A DNA stretch of 64,000 bases, taken from the NCBI GenBank assembly GCA_025356665.1, contig JANXRV010000151.1, positions 1 to 64,000 on the forward strand, in the 5' to 3' direction. This DNA comes from CAITSH01 sp025356665. GTDB lineage: Bacteria; Pseudomonadota; Gammaproteobacteria; Burkholderiales; SG8-39. Positions within the stretch are counted from its first letter, which is position 1. Every line of letters starts with the position of its first letter. Below the pieces are notes generated by a model that searched no databases, was not told the DNA's origin, and worked only from the letters and a program-made list of their open reading frames with translations. The position numbers were made by a program, and so were the translations under genes. Below, piece after piece: positions 52,122 through 60,795 of the stretch.

Positions 52122-54526
52122 GCGGGCTCAACCGTAGAGAAGACAACCGTCTGGTGCGTGGCCACGGGTGCTTTGTGGACGACGAGCAGGGATCGCGCGA
52201 CCTGCATGTGGCGATTGTGCGCTCGCCATACGCGCACGCGCGCATCCTCTCCGTTGACATCTCCGAGGCGCAGCGCATCCCCGGGGTAGTGTGCTGCCTC
52301 ACCGGCGAAGAGGTGAAGGCGCTCTCGTCACGCTTTCCGTCGATGGCGCCTCCACCGGCCAACGGCATCGTAGATTTCTGCATGGCCACCGACAAGGCCC
52401 GCTTCCAGGGAGAGCCCGTAGTCGCGATCGCAGCCACCTCCCCCGCCATCGCGGCGGATGCAGCCGAGGCGGTACGCGTCGAATACGAACCGCTGGACGC
52501 GGTCACTAACGCGGTCGATGCCCTACTTACCAGCGTATTGCTCCACGAGGAAGTGGGAACCAACCAGACATTTTCTTCGGTGTTCGAGTGGGGAGAGGTT
52601 GATAAGGCGTTCGAGCAAGCCGACGTGGTCGTTCGCATTGACCGGCTGCATTTTCATCGCTTCTCCAGCACACCGCTGGAGAACTACGCAGTCGTGACCA
52701 CCTGGGAAGCCAGCGGCCGGCTGGACGTGTTCTGCAACATCATACAGCCTGGTATCGCCATCAAGTTCCTTGCGCCTGCGCTGGGGATATCGCCGGAGCA
52801 GCTGCGCATCCGGACCCACGACATCGGCGGCGGCTTTGGTATCAAGCAGAACCTTTATCCATACATCATCATCTGCGCGCTGCTGTCCAGGAAGGCCGGG
52901 AACCGGTCGGTCAAGTGGATCGAGACACGGCGCGAGCACATGCAGGCCAGCGCCCACGGCAACGAACGTACGTTCCTGGACACCGAGGTAGCGCTGAAGA
53001 CCGACGGCGAGATTATAGCCATCCGCTCGCGGCACGTGGACGACTGCGGTGCCTATCCGCGCTACGAGCCGCTTGGATGCGTGATCTGGTCGCAAGTGGC
53101 ACCGGGCACGCTTAAGCTGGCGAACCTTCGCATCGACATGCAGCAGGCGGTGACCAACAAGTGCCCAGTCGGGCCGAACCGCGGCTTCTCGCGAATGCAG
53201 CATGTCTGGTTCCTCGAGCGCGTGATCGACATCTGCGGCCACCGGATGGGCATCCCCGCCGACGAGATCCGACGACGCAACTATGTGCCGGAATTTCCGT
53301 GGACCACACCCAACGGTTGCGTCTACGACTCGGGCGACTACCACGCGATGCTGACGAAAGCCCAGGAGCTGATTGGTTGGAGTGCGTGGGAGGAGCGGAT
53401 TGCGGCGATGCGCGGGCAAGGGCGCATCGTGGGGATGGGCATTGGAACGGCTTTGGACTCGGGTACCAACAACTTCGGCCAGTCGCGCATAATCAATCCA
53501 AACTCGCCGTTCACAGGAAACTCGGAGATGGCAAACGTGCGCCTCGGCGTGGACGGCCGCCTCACGGTGGCTGTGGGCTCGGTCCCGCAGGGGCAGAGCC
53601 ACGAGACGATCGCCGCGCTGGTCGTTGCACGGGAGTTTGGCATCGGCGAGGACTGGGTGATGGTTCAAGTCGGATTTGACACGGAGCGCAACACCCACAC
53701 CTCACACTCCGGGACCTATGCAAGCCAGTTCGTCGTCACCAGCCTCGGCGCTATACACGGCGCGTGCGGCCTGCTGCGCACGGAGCTGCTTCGAATGGCT
53801 GCGCACGTGCTGAAGGCCGATCCGTCCACGATGACGATCGCCGCTGTCAAAGGCGTGCCGTCCGTTTCCCGCAGCGATGGCATGTCGGTGAGTTTCGCGG
53901 AGCTCTCGACCATCGTGAACATGCGCACCGCTGGCATGGCGGCAGAAATCTCCGACATTACACTGAACGCGCGTTACATTTATCGCCCCCCGTTCGAGTT
54001 GCCCGATGTGAAGCGCAAGTACGGCAACCTCACCCTCACCTATGCGTGCCAGGTGCACATCGCAGTGATTGAGGTGGATCCGGACACCCATAACCTGCAC
54101 ATCCTGGACTATTCCGCAGTGGACGACTGTGGGCGAGTCATTAGCCACACGATCGTGCGCGGACAGGTGCTGGGCAGCGCGGCGCACGGGATCGGCGCGG
54201 CACTGATGGAATCACTGGACTACGACGAGCATGGGAACCTGCTGACCAGTTCGTTCAGCGACTATTGCCCGATCACCATCCTGAACATGCCGACGATCAA
54301 GTACGGAAACCTGGAGTCGCCCTCGCCTTTCACCTTCAACGGCGCGAAAGGAATGGGGGAAGGCGGCGGCGGGCCGCTGCACACGCTTTGCGCTGCGCTC
54401 CAGGATGCCCTGAATTCGCGCGGCATTGTCGTGAGCGACTCGCACCACAGCCCCAGCGACCTTTTCGAGGCCATCCATCGCGGGGCAAAGGGTGCGCGCG
54501 TGGAAGTGTCGCGCCGGACCACCTGA
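52118..54526 (+). CDS. Molybdenum hydroxylase large subunit (CoxL/XdhA-type)
   Basis: 802 residues. N-terminal REDNRLVRGHGCFVDDEQ and the aldehyde oxidase a/b hammerhead are followed by the Mo-binding part: GGGFGIKQNLYPY, GPNRGFSRMQHVWFLER and the catalytic Glu E748 in GMGEGGGG. It lacks the AYRCSFR loop of true CO dehydrogenase, so it is a hydroxylase of another substrate. Last gene of the ABC importer operon; a GntR gene begins 140 bases on. Confidence 0.9.
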   Translation: MSGLNRREDNRLVRGHGCFVDDEQGSRDLHVAIVRSPYAHARILSVDISEAQRIPGVVCCLTGEEVKALSSRFPSMAPPPANGIVDFCMATDKARFQGEPVVAIAATSPAIAADAAEAVRVEYEPLDAVTNAVDALLTSVLLHEEVGTNQTFSSVFEWGEVDKAFEQADVVVRIDRLHFHRFSSTPLENYAVVTTWEASGRLDVFCNIIQPGIAIKFLAPALGISPEQLRIRTHDIGGGFGIKQNLYPYIIICALLSRKAGNRSVKWIETRREHMQASAHGNERTFLDTEVALKTDGEIIAIRSRHVDDCGAYPRYEPLGCVIWSQVAPGTLKLANLRIDMQQAVTNKCPVGPNRGFSRMQHVWFLERVIDICGHRMGIPADEIRRRNYVPEFPWTTPNGCVYDSGDYHAMLTKAQELIGWSAWEERIAAMRGQGRIVGMGIGTALDSGTNNFGQSRIINPNSPFTGNSEMANVRLGVDGRLTVAVGSVPQGQSHETIAALVVAREFGIGEDWVMVQVGFDTERNTHTSHSGTYASQFVVTSLGAIHGACGLLRTELLRMAAHVLKADPSTMTIAAVKGVPSVSRSDGMSVSFAELSTIVNMRTAGMAAEISDITLNARYIYRPPFELPDVKRKYGNLTLTYACQVHIAVIEVDPDTHNLHILDYSAVDDCGRVISHTIVRGQVLGSAAHGIGAALMESLDYDEHGNLLTSSFSDYCPITILNMPTIKYGNLESPSPFTFNGAKGMGEGGGGPLHTLCAALQDALNSRGIVVSDSHHSPSDLFEAIHRGAKGARVEVSRRTT

Positions 54527-54595
54527 TTTTCGGCAATCAGGCTTTTGAGCCGCACCGGCGGCGGGCCCAAGCACCCAGCGCCTTGGAATGAAACG

Positions 54596-54615
54596 TTACG
54601 AAACATGTTATAAAT
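54596..54615 (+). promoter_or_regulatory. Conserved sequence upstream of GntR gene 2
   Basis: TTACGAAACATGTTATAAAT, one base different from 42461-42480. The shared palindrome AACATGTT and the TATAAAT box suggest a common operator-promoter. Confidence 0.6.
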
Positions 54616-54666
54616 CGACCACATACCAGAGAGGCTCCGGCGAGGGCGACAAGGAGAACGCAGGGC

Positions 54667-55371
54667 ATGGAGCCGCAGCGCAAACGTATTGATCTGAAGG
54701 AACCGAGGCGCAACACTAGTTCGAAGCGGGACCAGGCGATCATAGAATCGCTACCCAAGGGATCGCTTGGCGACGAAGCCTACGAGGCGATCAAGTGGCA
54801 AATCCTCGCGATGGAACTGGCTCCCGGGACCTTTCTTAATGTCCAAGAGCTTTCGGAACGGCTTGGCCTGGGGCGATCGCCGGTGCAGTACGCGGTGCAC
54901 CGGCTGCAGCATGATGGCCTGCTCGAGGTTATCCAGCGCAAGGGAATCCTGGTGCGCTCATGGTCGCCAAAGGAAATCGACCAGGTAGTCGAAGCGCGCA
55001 TCCCGCTGGAAGTGGCGATGGTGCGGCTTGCCACTGAGCGTGCCACTGATGCGCAATTGCGCGCGCTCAAGGCGCGGCTGGCTGAGGGCAAAAAGCTGGT
55101 GGCGGCAAGAGACCGTCAGGGATTGATGGAGCTTGACCAGGATTTTCACCGCGGCCTTGCCGAGTGCGCCGACAATCCGGTCATTGCCGAAGTTCTTAAT
55201 ATGCTGCACCAGCGCTCTACGCCTTTGTGGTCCACCGCCGTAGCGGGTCAACGCGACTACGCCAAGGTTCAGGAGCAACATGAAAAGGTGCTGGCGTGCA
55301 TCGCGGCCCGCGACGCGGACGGTGCCGCTGGGGCGATTCGCCTGCACTTGCAGGCGCTGGTGCGCAGCTAG
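54667..55371 (+). CDS. GntR/FCD-family transcriptional regulator, paralogue
   Basis: 234 residues, closely similar to the regulator at 42553-43275 throughout the winged helix (NVQELSERLGLGRSPVQYAVHRL) and FCD domain (LMELDQDFHRGLAECADNP). The N-terminal tail differs and lacks the TPK repeats. Its recognition helix is nearly the same, so both should see the same DNA. GGAGAACGCAGGGC precedes the ATG in both. It follows a molybdenum hydroxylase and converges with a broken Bug gene. Confidence 0.92.
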   Translation: MEPQRKRIDLKEPRRNTSSKRDQAIIESLPKGSLGDEAYEAIKWQILAMELAPGTFLNVQELSERLGLGRSPVQYAVHRLQHDGLLEVIQRKGILVRSWSPKEIDQVVEARIPLEVAMVRLATERATDAQLRALKARLAEGKKLVAARDRQGLMELDQDFHRGLAECADNPVIAEVLNMLHQRSTPLWSTAVAGQRDYAKVQEQHEKVLACIAARDADGAAGAIRLHLQALVRS

Positions 55372-56344
55372 TCGGCGCGCGCGACCGAATGGCACAAGAG
55401 ACGTCCCCATTTTTCCGTCTCGGCCTGGATATGACGCGCGAACTGCTCGGAGCTCATGGCGCGTAATTCGACGCTCAGCGCGGCAAAGTGCGCTTCCATT
55501 TCGGGCTTGCGCAGCGCCGCCCTGATTGCCTCGTTCAATTGGTCGACGATGGCGCGCGGTGTGCCGGCGCGCACGACGATGCCGAACCATGGCGTCGCCT
55601 CGACTGCCTTCAAGCCGGACTCATCCAGTATTGGCACTTCGGATGCTGCGCTGAGGCGTGAACGCTCGGCGACGGCGACGGCCCGTAGCGCACCGCGCCG
55701 GGGGCAGGCTTGTCGTGATGTTGTCGAATATTATCTGCACCCGCCCGATCAGCAGGTCGGCCTGCGCAGGCGCGCTGCCTTTGTAGGGTACGTGGACGAC
55801 GTCCACCCCCCCCATGAATGTGAGCAGCTCGAGGACAAGATACCCGGTAGAGCCGTTGCCCTTCGAAGCGGCCGATATTTTTCCGCGATTGGCCTTGGCG
55901 TAGTCGACGAGTTCCTTCAGGTTTGTAGCGGGCAGCGAAGGATGCGCGACCAGTATGAGCGGTGCGACGGCAACGATTGTCACCGGGGCGAACGCCGTCC
56001 TCGGGTCAAAAGAGAGCACTGCGTAAAGGCTGGCGTTGATGGCGAGCGGGCCGGGCGGCGTGATCAGCATCGCGTATGCGTCGGGCGGACTCTTGCTGAT
56101 GATTTCCGCGCCAAAGTTGCCGTTGGCGCCCGGACGGTTTTCGACCACGACCGGCTGCGCAAGGGATCGGCCGAGCTCATCGGCGAGGCTGAGCGCGAGT
56201 GTATCGGCGGTACCCCCCCGGCGGATTGGTCGCGATGATGCGAATGGGCGGAACAGGCAGGGCTGTACCTGCGCTCCGGGCGGGGCGAGGCAGGCAATCG
56301 ACAGCGCAATGGTGAATACTGCGCTTGCGGTCAGGCAAAAGCAT
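55368..56344 (-). pseudogene. Bug/TctC receptor with several frameshifts
   Basis: Parallels the intact Bug gene at 43296-44363 along its length (TNPPGG, VVENRPGANGNFGAEI, HVPYKGSAPAQADLL, VVRAGTPRAIVDQL, SVARAD). Breaks occur near 56245, at a seven-C run at 56213-56219 and near 55695. The signal peptide (LTASAVFTIALSIACLA) and the start are in another frame from the mature part. Three separate shifts argue for true decay rather than one read error. Its end overlaps GntR gene 2 by four bases. Confidence 0.85.
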
Positions 56345-56359
56345 AGTAATTGCGAATCT

Positions 56360-56382
56360 GTAAAATATCACGTAACATTCAT
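56360..56382 (+). promoter_or_regulatory. 23-base conserved upstream sequence, copy 2
   Basis: Identical to 45003-45025. It lies between the decayed Bug gene and the cupin, about 60 bases before the cupin start. Confidence 0.65.
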
Positions 56383-56439
56383 CAACATCATAAATTGACA
56401 CTGCACGTCATTACGCACGTCATCAACAAGGAGCCGCAC

Positions 56440-57006
56440 GTGGCTAAGCGCACCAAGGAATTGCTGATCCCGCAGAACAAGCTGGACCCGAAAAAATGGA
56501 AAACCACTCCCGCCGGTTTCCAGATCTACACCCTTTGGCAGCATCCTGAAACCGGCGCGACGATCTCGCTGTTCAAATGCCCCAAGGGCTCGGGCGTACC
56601 GGTACGGCACGTGCACGCATCCAACCAGTTCATGTACTGTCTCGAAGGCGAATACGCCTACACAACGACCGGCGTGGTGCTCAAGCCGGGCAGCTTTTAC
56701 ATGAACCCCAAGGGCCACCCGCACGGCCCGACCAAGGCGCGCAAGGATTCACTCATGCTGGAAATGTACGACGGCCCGCATTACTTCGAGCGTCCGGTGT
56801 ACCACTCCGAAAAAACGGTCGGCCCGATCGCCGCCGCCGTAAAAAAGGCCAAAAAGAAGACCACTGCCAAACAGGCGGTCCCGGCAAAGAAAAAAGCCTC
56901 CGCCGGCAAAGCAGTCGGCGCGACGCGCACCAAGACCGCAAAGAAGGGTAGCAAAGCCGCCAAGGCCATAAAATCTGCGAAGCCGGCAAAGCGGACAAAG
57001 CGTTAA
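56440..57006 (+). CDS. Cupin domain with histone-like basic tail
   Basis: 188 residues. Residues about 1-120 are a single cupin: PVRHVHASNQFMYCLEGE (motif 1, with HxH and E) and HPHGP further on, giving metal-type ligands. Residues about 125-188 are almost all Lys, Ala, Thr and Ser (KKAKKKTTAKQA, KAAKAIKSAKPAK), like the AlgP or H1-type tails of some proteobacteria. The combination is unusual. The start is GTG at 56440 with AAGGAG ahead; earlier ATGs lack a ribosome site. A nucleic-acid or polyphosphate role for the tail is inferred. Confidence 0.8.
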   Translation: MAKRTKELLIPQNKLDPKKWKTTPAGFQIYTLWQHPETGATISLFKCPKGSGVPVRHVHASNQFMYCLEGEYAYTTTGVVLKPGSFYMNPKGHPHGPTKARKDSLMLEMYDGPHYFERPVYHSEKTVGPIAAAVKKAKKKTTAKQAVPAKKKASAGKAVGATRTKTAKKGSKAAKAIKSAKPAKRTKR

Positions 57007-57031
57007 AGGGATTCTTGCAGCTGACAGTTAA

Positions 57032-57067
57032 CCAACCATTGAACCAACCGTTGAACCAACCGTTGAC
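57032..57067 (+). repeat. Three 12-base tandem repeats before the binding-protein gene
   Basis: CCAACCATTGAA, CCAACCGTTGAA, CCAACCGTTGAC stand in a row, 25 bases before the ATG at 57092. One base separates the first two units. Confidence 0.7.
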
Positions 57068-57091
57068 GAACTACGACCGGAGGGATTTGCC

Positions 57092-58111
57092 ATGTTGAGA
57101 GCAATGCTGATTTGTATCCTGGGATTCGCACTGATGGGACCGAGCGCGAGCAGTATGGCGCTGGCGCAGGACAAGCCGCTGACCGAGGTCACGTTGACAC
57201 TGGACTTCATCGTACTCGGCCGCCACGCGCCCTGGTATGTGGCCCTCGCCAAGGGCTACTACAAGGACGCCGGGCTGAACGTCAAAATCATACCGGCGCA
57301 GGGCACCGCGCAGGCGATCCAGGCGCTCGAGGCCAATGTCGCGCAATTCGCCTTCACCGACGTGCCGGCGCTGGTGCAGGCGCGCGCACGCGGCGCCTCC
57401 ACCGCCAAGGTCGTCGCCGTAAACTACCAGAAGGCACCCTATGCGATTTTCTCGCTCAACCCGGGCGCCAACATCACCAGCCTCGCGCAACTAAAGGGTC
57501 TCGAAGTGGCAAGCGGCGCCGGCAGCTTCACGCCCAAGGTCATACAAGGTTTCATGAAAGAAAAGGGCCTCGACCCGAGCACGGTAAAGTTCACCAATGT
57601 CGACGGTTCGGCGCGCGTGGCCATGCTGCTATCGGGCAAGATGCCCTCAATCGAAACCTTCATCCTGGCGCAGCCGGGCATCAAACGCAGCCTGCAAACG
57701 GGTGAGCTGAAGACCCTGCTGCTGGCCGACCAGGGACTAGAGCTCTACGCCAACGGCATTCTGGTGCGCGATTCGCTCATCAAGAGCAACCCTGAGCTGG
57801 TGCGCTCTTTTGTCCGCGCATCGTTGCTGGGCTGGAAGGACGCGCTCGCCAATCCGGAGCAGGCGGCCGATATGCAGCTGCAGTACGCCAAGGCGCTCAA
57901 CCGCGACAACATCATCGATGAGCTGAAAATCGTGCGCGACCTGGCGGTAACGGCGGACACGCGTGCCAAGGGCCTCGGCTGGATGGACGCGGGCAAGATG
58001 AAAAAGAGCCTCGACTTTGTCGTGCAAAACATCGGCATCGAGGGCACCGCACCGGCGCTTGCCGACATCTACAGCGCCGACTTCCTGCCCAAGCAGGCCA
58101 TCACGCCCTGA
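57092..58111 (+). CDS. NMT1/THI5-like ABC binding protein (taurine/nitrate/sulfonate type)
   Basis: 339 residues. Leader ending MALAQ, then VTLTLDFIVLGRHAPWYVALAKGYYKDAGL, VAQFAFTDVPALVQARARG and FMKEKGLDPSTVKF. This is the SsuA/TauA/THI5 family of periplasmic receptors. Ligands range from sulfonates to pyrimidine precursors and aromatics; unspecified here. CGGAGGG precedes the ATG. The ATPase and permease follow with minimal spacing. Confidence 0.9.
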   Translation: MLRAMLICILGFALMGPSASSMALAQDKPLTEVTLTLDFIVLGRHAPWYVALAKGYYKDAGLNVKIIPAQGTAQAIQALEANVAQFAFTDVPALVQARARGASTAKVVAVNYQKAPYAIFSLNPGANITSLAQLKGLEVASGAGSFTPKVIQGFMKEKGLDPSTVKFTNVDGSARVAMLLSGKMPSIETFILAQPGIKRSLQTGELKTLLLADQGLELYANGILVRDSLIKSNPELVRSFVRASLLGWKDALANPEQAADMQLQYAKALNRDNIIDELKIVRDLAVTADTRAKGLGWMDAGKMKKSLDFVVQNIGIEGTAPALADIYSADFLPKQAITP

Positions 58112-58127
58112 GGCGCGAAAGCCCCGA

Positions 58128-58922
58128 ATGCGCGTCACCGCCCCGCCTTTCGGCGAAATAGAAAACATCCACAAGCGCTTCCCGGCGCGGGACGGGCACG
58201 CGCCACTGGTCGCCATAGACAGCGTCTCGTGCAGCATGGTCGAGGGCGAACTCGTCTCGCTTCTGGGGCCCAGCGGCTGCGGCAAGACCACCCTCTTACG
58301 CATCGTCGCGGGCCTCTCGACCGCCAGCAGCGGCACGGTGCGCATACGCGGCCAGGTCGTGTCGGGGCCGCAGCGCGATTTTGGCTTTGTCTTCCAGTCG
58401 CCCAACCTGATGCCCTGGCGCACGGTGCTCGACAACGTCTTATTCCCGATGGAAATCCTGCACAAGCGCGATGCGGCGGCCAAACAACGCGCCGAGGAAT
58501 TGCTTGAAATGGTCGGGCTGGGCGGGTTTGGCAAGGCACGTCCGCACCAACTCTCTGGCGGCATGCAGCAGCGCGTGTCGCTGTGCCGCGCGCTCATCTA
58601 CCAGCCGGCACTGCTATTGATGGACGAGCCCTTTGGCGCGCTCGACGAACTCACGCGCATGGAAATGCACGATCTGCTGCTCGACATACGGCAGCGCACG
58701 CGTGCGACGGTGATGTTTGTCACGCACAGCATTTCCGAGGCGGTCTACCTGTCCGATCAGGTGCTGGTGTTCAGCCGGCGGCCGGCGCGCATCGCGGAAC
58801 ACATCCTGGTCAAGCTGCCCTACCCGCGCAACGCCGAGATGCGCTACTCGGCGGCCTTCACCGAACTCGAGCATCGCGCCAGCGCCGCGCTGGGCGTTCT
58901 CAAAGGCAAGCACGCGGCATGA
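58128..58922 (+). CDS. ABC transporter ATPase (SsuB/TauB type)
   Basis: 264 residues. Walker A GPSGCGKTT (47-55), Q loop VFQSPNLMPWRTV, signature HQLSGGMQQRVSLCRAL, Walker B LLLMDEPFGALDE and H loop FVTHSISEAV. The MPWRTV after the Q loop is typical of SsuB/NrtD ATPases. The stop TGA overlaps the permease ATG. Start 58128 is the first in-frame ATG after the binding-protein stop. Confidence 0.93.
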   Translation: MRVTAPPFGEIENIHKRFPARDGHAPLVAIDSVSCSMVEGELVSLLGPSGCGKTTLLRIVAGLSTASSGTVRIRGQVVSGPQRDFGFVFQSPNLMPWRTVLDNVLFPMEILHKRDAAAKQRAEELLEMVGLGGFGKARPHQLSGGMQQRVSLCRALIYQPALLLMDEPFGALDELTRMEMHDLLLDIRQRTRATVMFVTHSISEAVYLSDQVLVFSRRPARIAEHILVKLPYPRNAEMRYSAAFTELEHRASAALGVLKGKHAA

Positions 58923-59674
58923 AAAAATATCTCTACCCGGTCGCCGGCGCATTGCTACTGCTCGCGGCCTGGCATTTTTATGTCGTAGAGTTCAATGTGT
59001 CGATTGCGGTGCTGCCCACGCCGCTGCAGGTGCTCAACGCCGCCATCGCCAAGCGCGGCCTGCTGCTCAGCGAGGGCTGGATCACGCTCAAGGAATGCGT
59101 CTACGGTTTTGCGCTGGCCTTTTTTCTCGGCATCCCGATTGCCGTGGCGGTGGCCAACTCGCGCACGCTCAACCAGATGTTCTATCCGCTGCTGATCGCC
59201 ACACAGTCGGTACCCAAGGTCGCGCTCGCGCCCATCGTACTGGTGTGGCTGGGCACCGGCATGGAATCCAAGCTGGCCATGGTCTGGCTGGTGGCCTTTT
59301 TCCCGATACTGGTGGACACCGCTACCGGCCTGCGCGCAACGCCACACGATCTGGTTGAACTGGCGCAGTCGCTGCGCGCCTCGAAGCTGCAGATCTTCAT
59401 GAAAGTGCAGTTTCCCGCCGCGCTGCCTTTTGTACTCGCCGGCTGCAAGGTCGCGATCACGCTGGCCGTCATCGGCGCCGTCATCGGCGAATTCGTCGGT
59501 TCGTCCGAAGGCCTGGGCAATCTGCTTCTCTCCGCCAACTCCCAGATCGACACACCCCTGGCCTTTGCCGCGCTGGGCGGCCTCGCGCTACTGGGCCTGC
59601 TGTTGTACGGCGCGGTGGCGCTGGTAGAGCACCTGCTGACACCCTGGATTTCCTCGTCCCACCACAAAGGCTAG
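58919..59674 (+). CDS. ABC transporter permease (SsuC/TauC type)
   Basis: 251 residues, six membrane helices. The coupling EAA-like loop reads HDLVELAQSLRASKLQIFMKVQFPAALPFVLAG near residue 142. That matches the BPD_transp_1 permeases of the taurine/sulfonate group. The start overlaps the ATPase stop by four bases, completing a three-gene importer. Confidence 0.92.
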   Translation: MKKYLYPVAGALLLLAAWHFYVVEFNVSIAVLPTPLQVLNAAIAKRGLLLSEGWITLKECVYGFALAFFLGIPIAVAVANSRTLNQMFYPLLIATQSVPKVALAPIVLVWLGTGMESKLAMVWLVAFFPILVDTATGLRATPHDLVELAQSLRASKLQIFMKVQFPAALPFVLAGCKVAITLAVIGAVIGEFVGSSEGLGNLLLSANSQIDTPLAFAALGGLALLGLLLYGAVALVEHLLTPWISSSHHKG

Positions 59675-59706
59675 GCTAGGCGCCGGCGCCATGAGCCTAT
59701 GAACCC

Positions 59707-60771
59707 GTGAGCACAAAAATGCAAACCAACCCGGAACAACTCGCAGCGTTTATCGCTGCCATTTTTGTCGCCCTCAAACTGCCGGCAGACGCGGCGCGCA
59801 TTGTCGCCGATACGCTGGTGGACGCCGATCTTGAGGGCATCCCCTCGCATGGGGTGATGCTGGTGCCGATGTACGCCGAGCGCATTCGCGCCGGTTCGGT
59901 TTCGCTGGCGACCGAGGCCGTTGTGGCCAGCGACCGCGGCAGCGCACTGGTGCTCGACGCGCAAAACGCGCTGGGGCAGCTGAGCTCGCGCCAGGCGGTG
60001 CAATTGCTGTGCGAACGCGCGCCAAAGCACGGCCTCGCCGCGGTGGCGGTACGCAACGCCTTTCACTTCGGCACCGCCGGAAAATGGGCGGCCGAACTCG
60101 CGCTGCAAGGCCTGATCGGCGTGGTGATGTCCAACACGCGGCCGCTAATGCCCGCTCCGGGCGGTGCCGAGCGCGTGGTCGGCAACAACCCCATCGCCAT
60201 CGCCATGCCTGCGGCCGGCCGCGCTCCGGTGGTGTTTGACATGGCCACGAGCGCCAGTGCGATGGGCAAAATCCGCCTCGCCGCGGGCGCCGGCCAAGCC
60301 ATTCCCGAGGGCTGGGCCACCGACGTCACAGGCAATGCCACAACCGATGCGGCCGAGGCAATCAAGGGCATGCTGCTACCCGCCGCAGGCCCCAAGGGCT
60401 TCGGCCTCGCCTTCATGATCGATTTATTTTGCGGCGGATTGTCCTCGGGCGCGATTGCCGACGCGGTGCGGCCGCTCTACGGCGCACCGGCGCTGACCTA
60501 CGGCTGCGCGCATTTTTTCCTCGCCGTGGATGTGGCGCATTTTTGCGCCCGCGATACGTTCGAGGCCGCTGTCAGCGCATTCAGCGCAAAAGTCGAGGCA
60601 TCGGCGCGCGCGCCCGGCGTGGACCGCATCTTCAGCCCCGGCGGCCCGGCATTGCAAACGCGGCAGTCGCGCGCGAAGGCCTGCCCGCTCGCCCCCGACA
60701 CGACAAAGCAACTCATCGCGCTCGCCGCCAGCCTCGGCCTGCCGGTGACGGATATTTTCAAAAATTCTTAA
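59707..60771 (+). CDS. Ldh/malate-dehydrogenase family NAD(P) oxidoreductase
   Basis: 354 residues. The family motifs are GIPSHGVMLVP (H in the first third), RNAFHFGTAGKWA with the proposed catalytic His, NNPIAIAMP, VVFDMATSASAMGKI and GPKGFGLAFMID. This is the type-2 malate/L-lactate dehydrogenase family (also ureidoglycolate and sulfolactate dehydrogenases). GTG start at 59707, or ATG at 59719. Follows the importer by 32 bases, so the imported acid is its likely substrate. Confidence 0.9.
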   Translation: MSTKMQTNPEQLAAFIAAIFVALKLPADAARIVADTLVDADLEGIPSHGVMLVPMYAERIRAGSVSLATEAVVASDRGSALVLDAQNALGQLSSRQAVQLLCERAPKHGLAAVAVRNAFHFGTAGKWAAELALQGLIGVVMSNTRPLMPAPGGAERVVGNNPIAIAMPAAGRAPVVFDMATSASAMGKIRLAAGAGQAIPEGWATDVTGNATTDAAEAIKGMLLPAAGPKGFGLAFMIDLFCGGLSSGAIADAVRPLYGAPALTYGCAHFFLAVDVAHFCARDTFEAAVSAFSAKVEASARAPGVDRIFSPGGPALQTRQSRAKACPLAPDTTKQLIALAASLGLPVTDIFKNS

Positions 60772-60795
60772 ATAAAAACCCAGAAAGGACCTCAC

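Noticed and set aside
52118..54526. Identification as CO dehydrogenase
   Set aside because: The operon has Cox-like subunits, but the large subunit lacks the AYRCSFR active-site loop, so CO oxidation is not supported.
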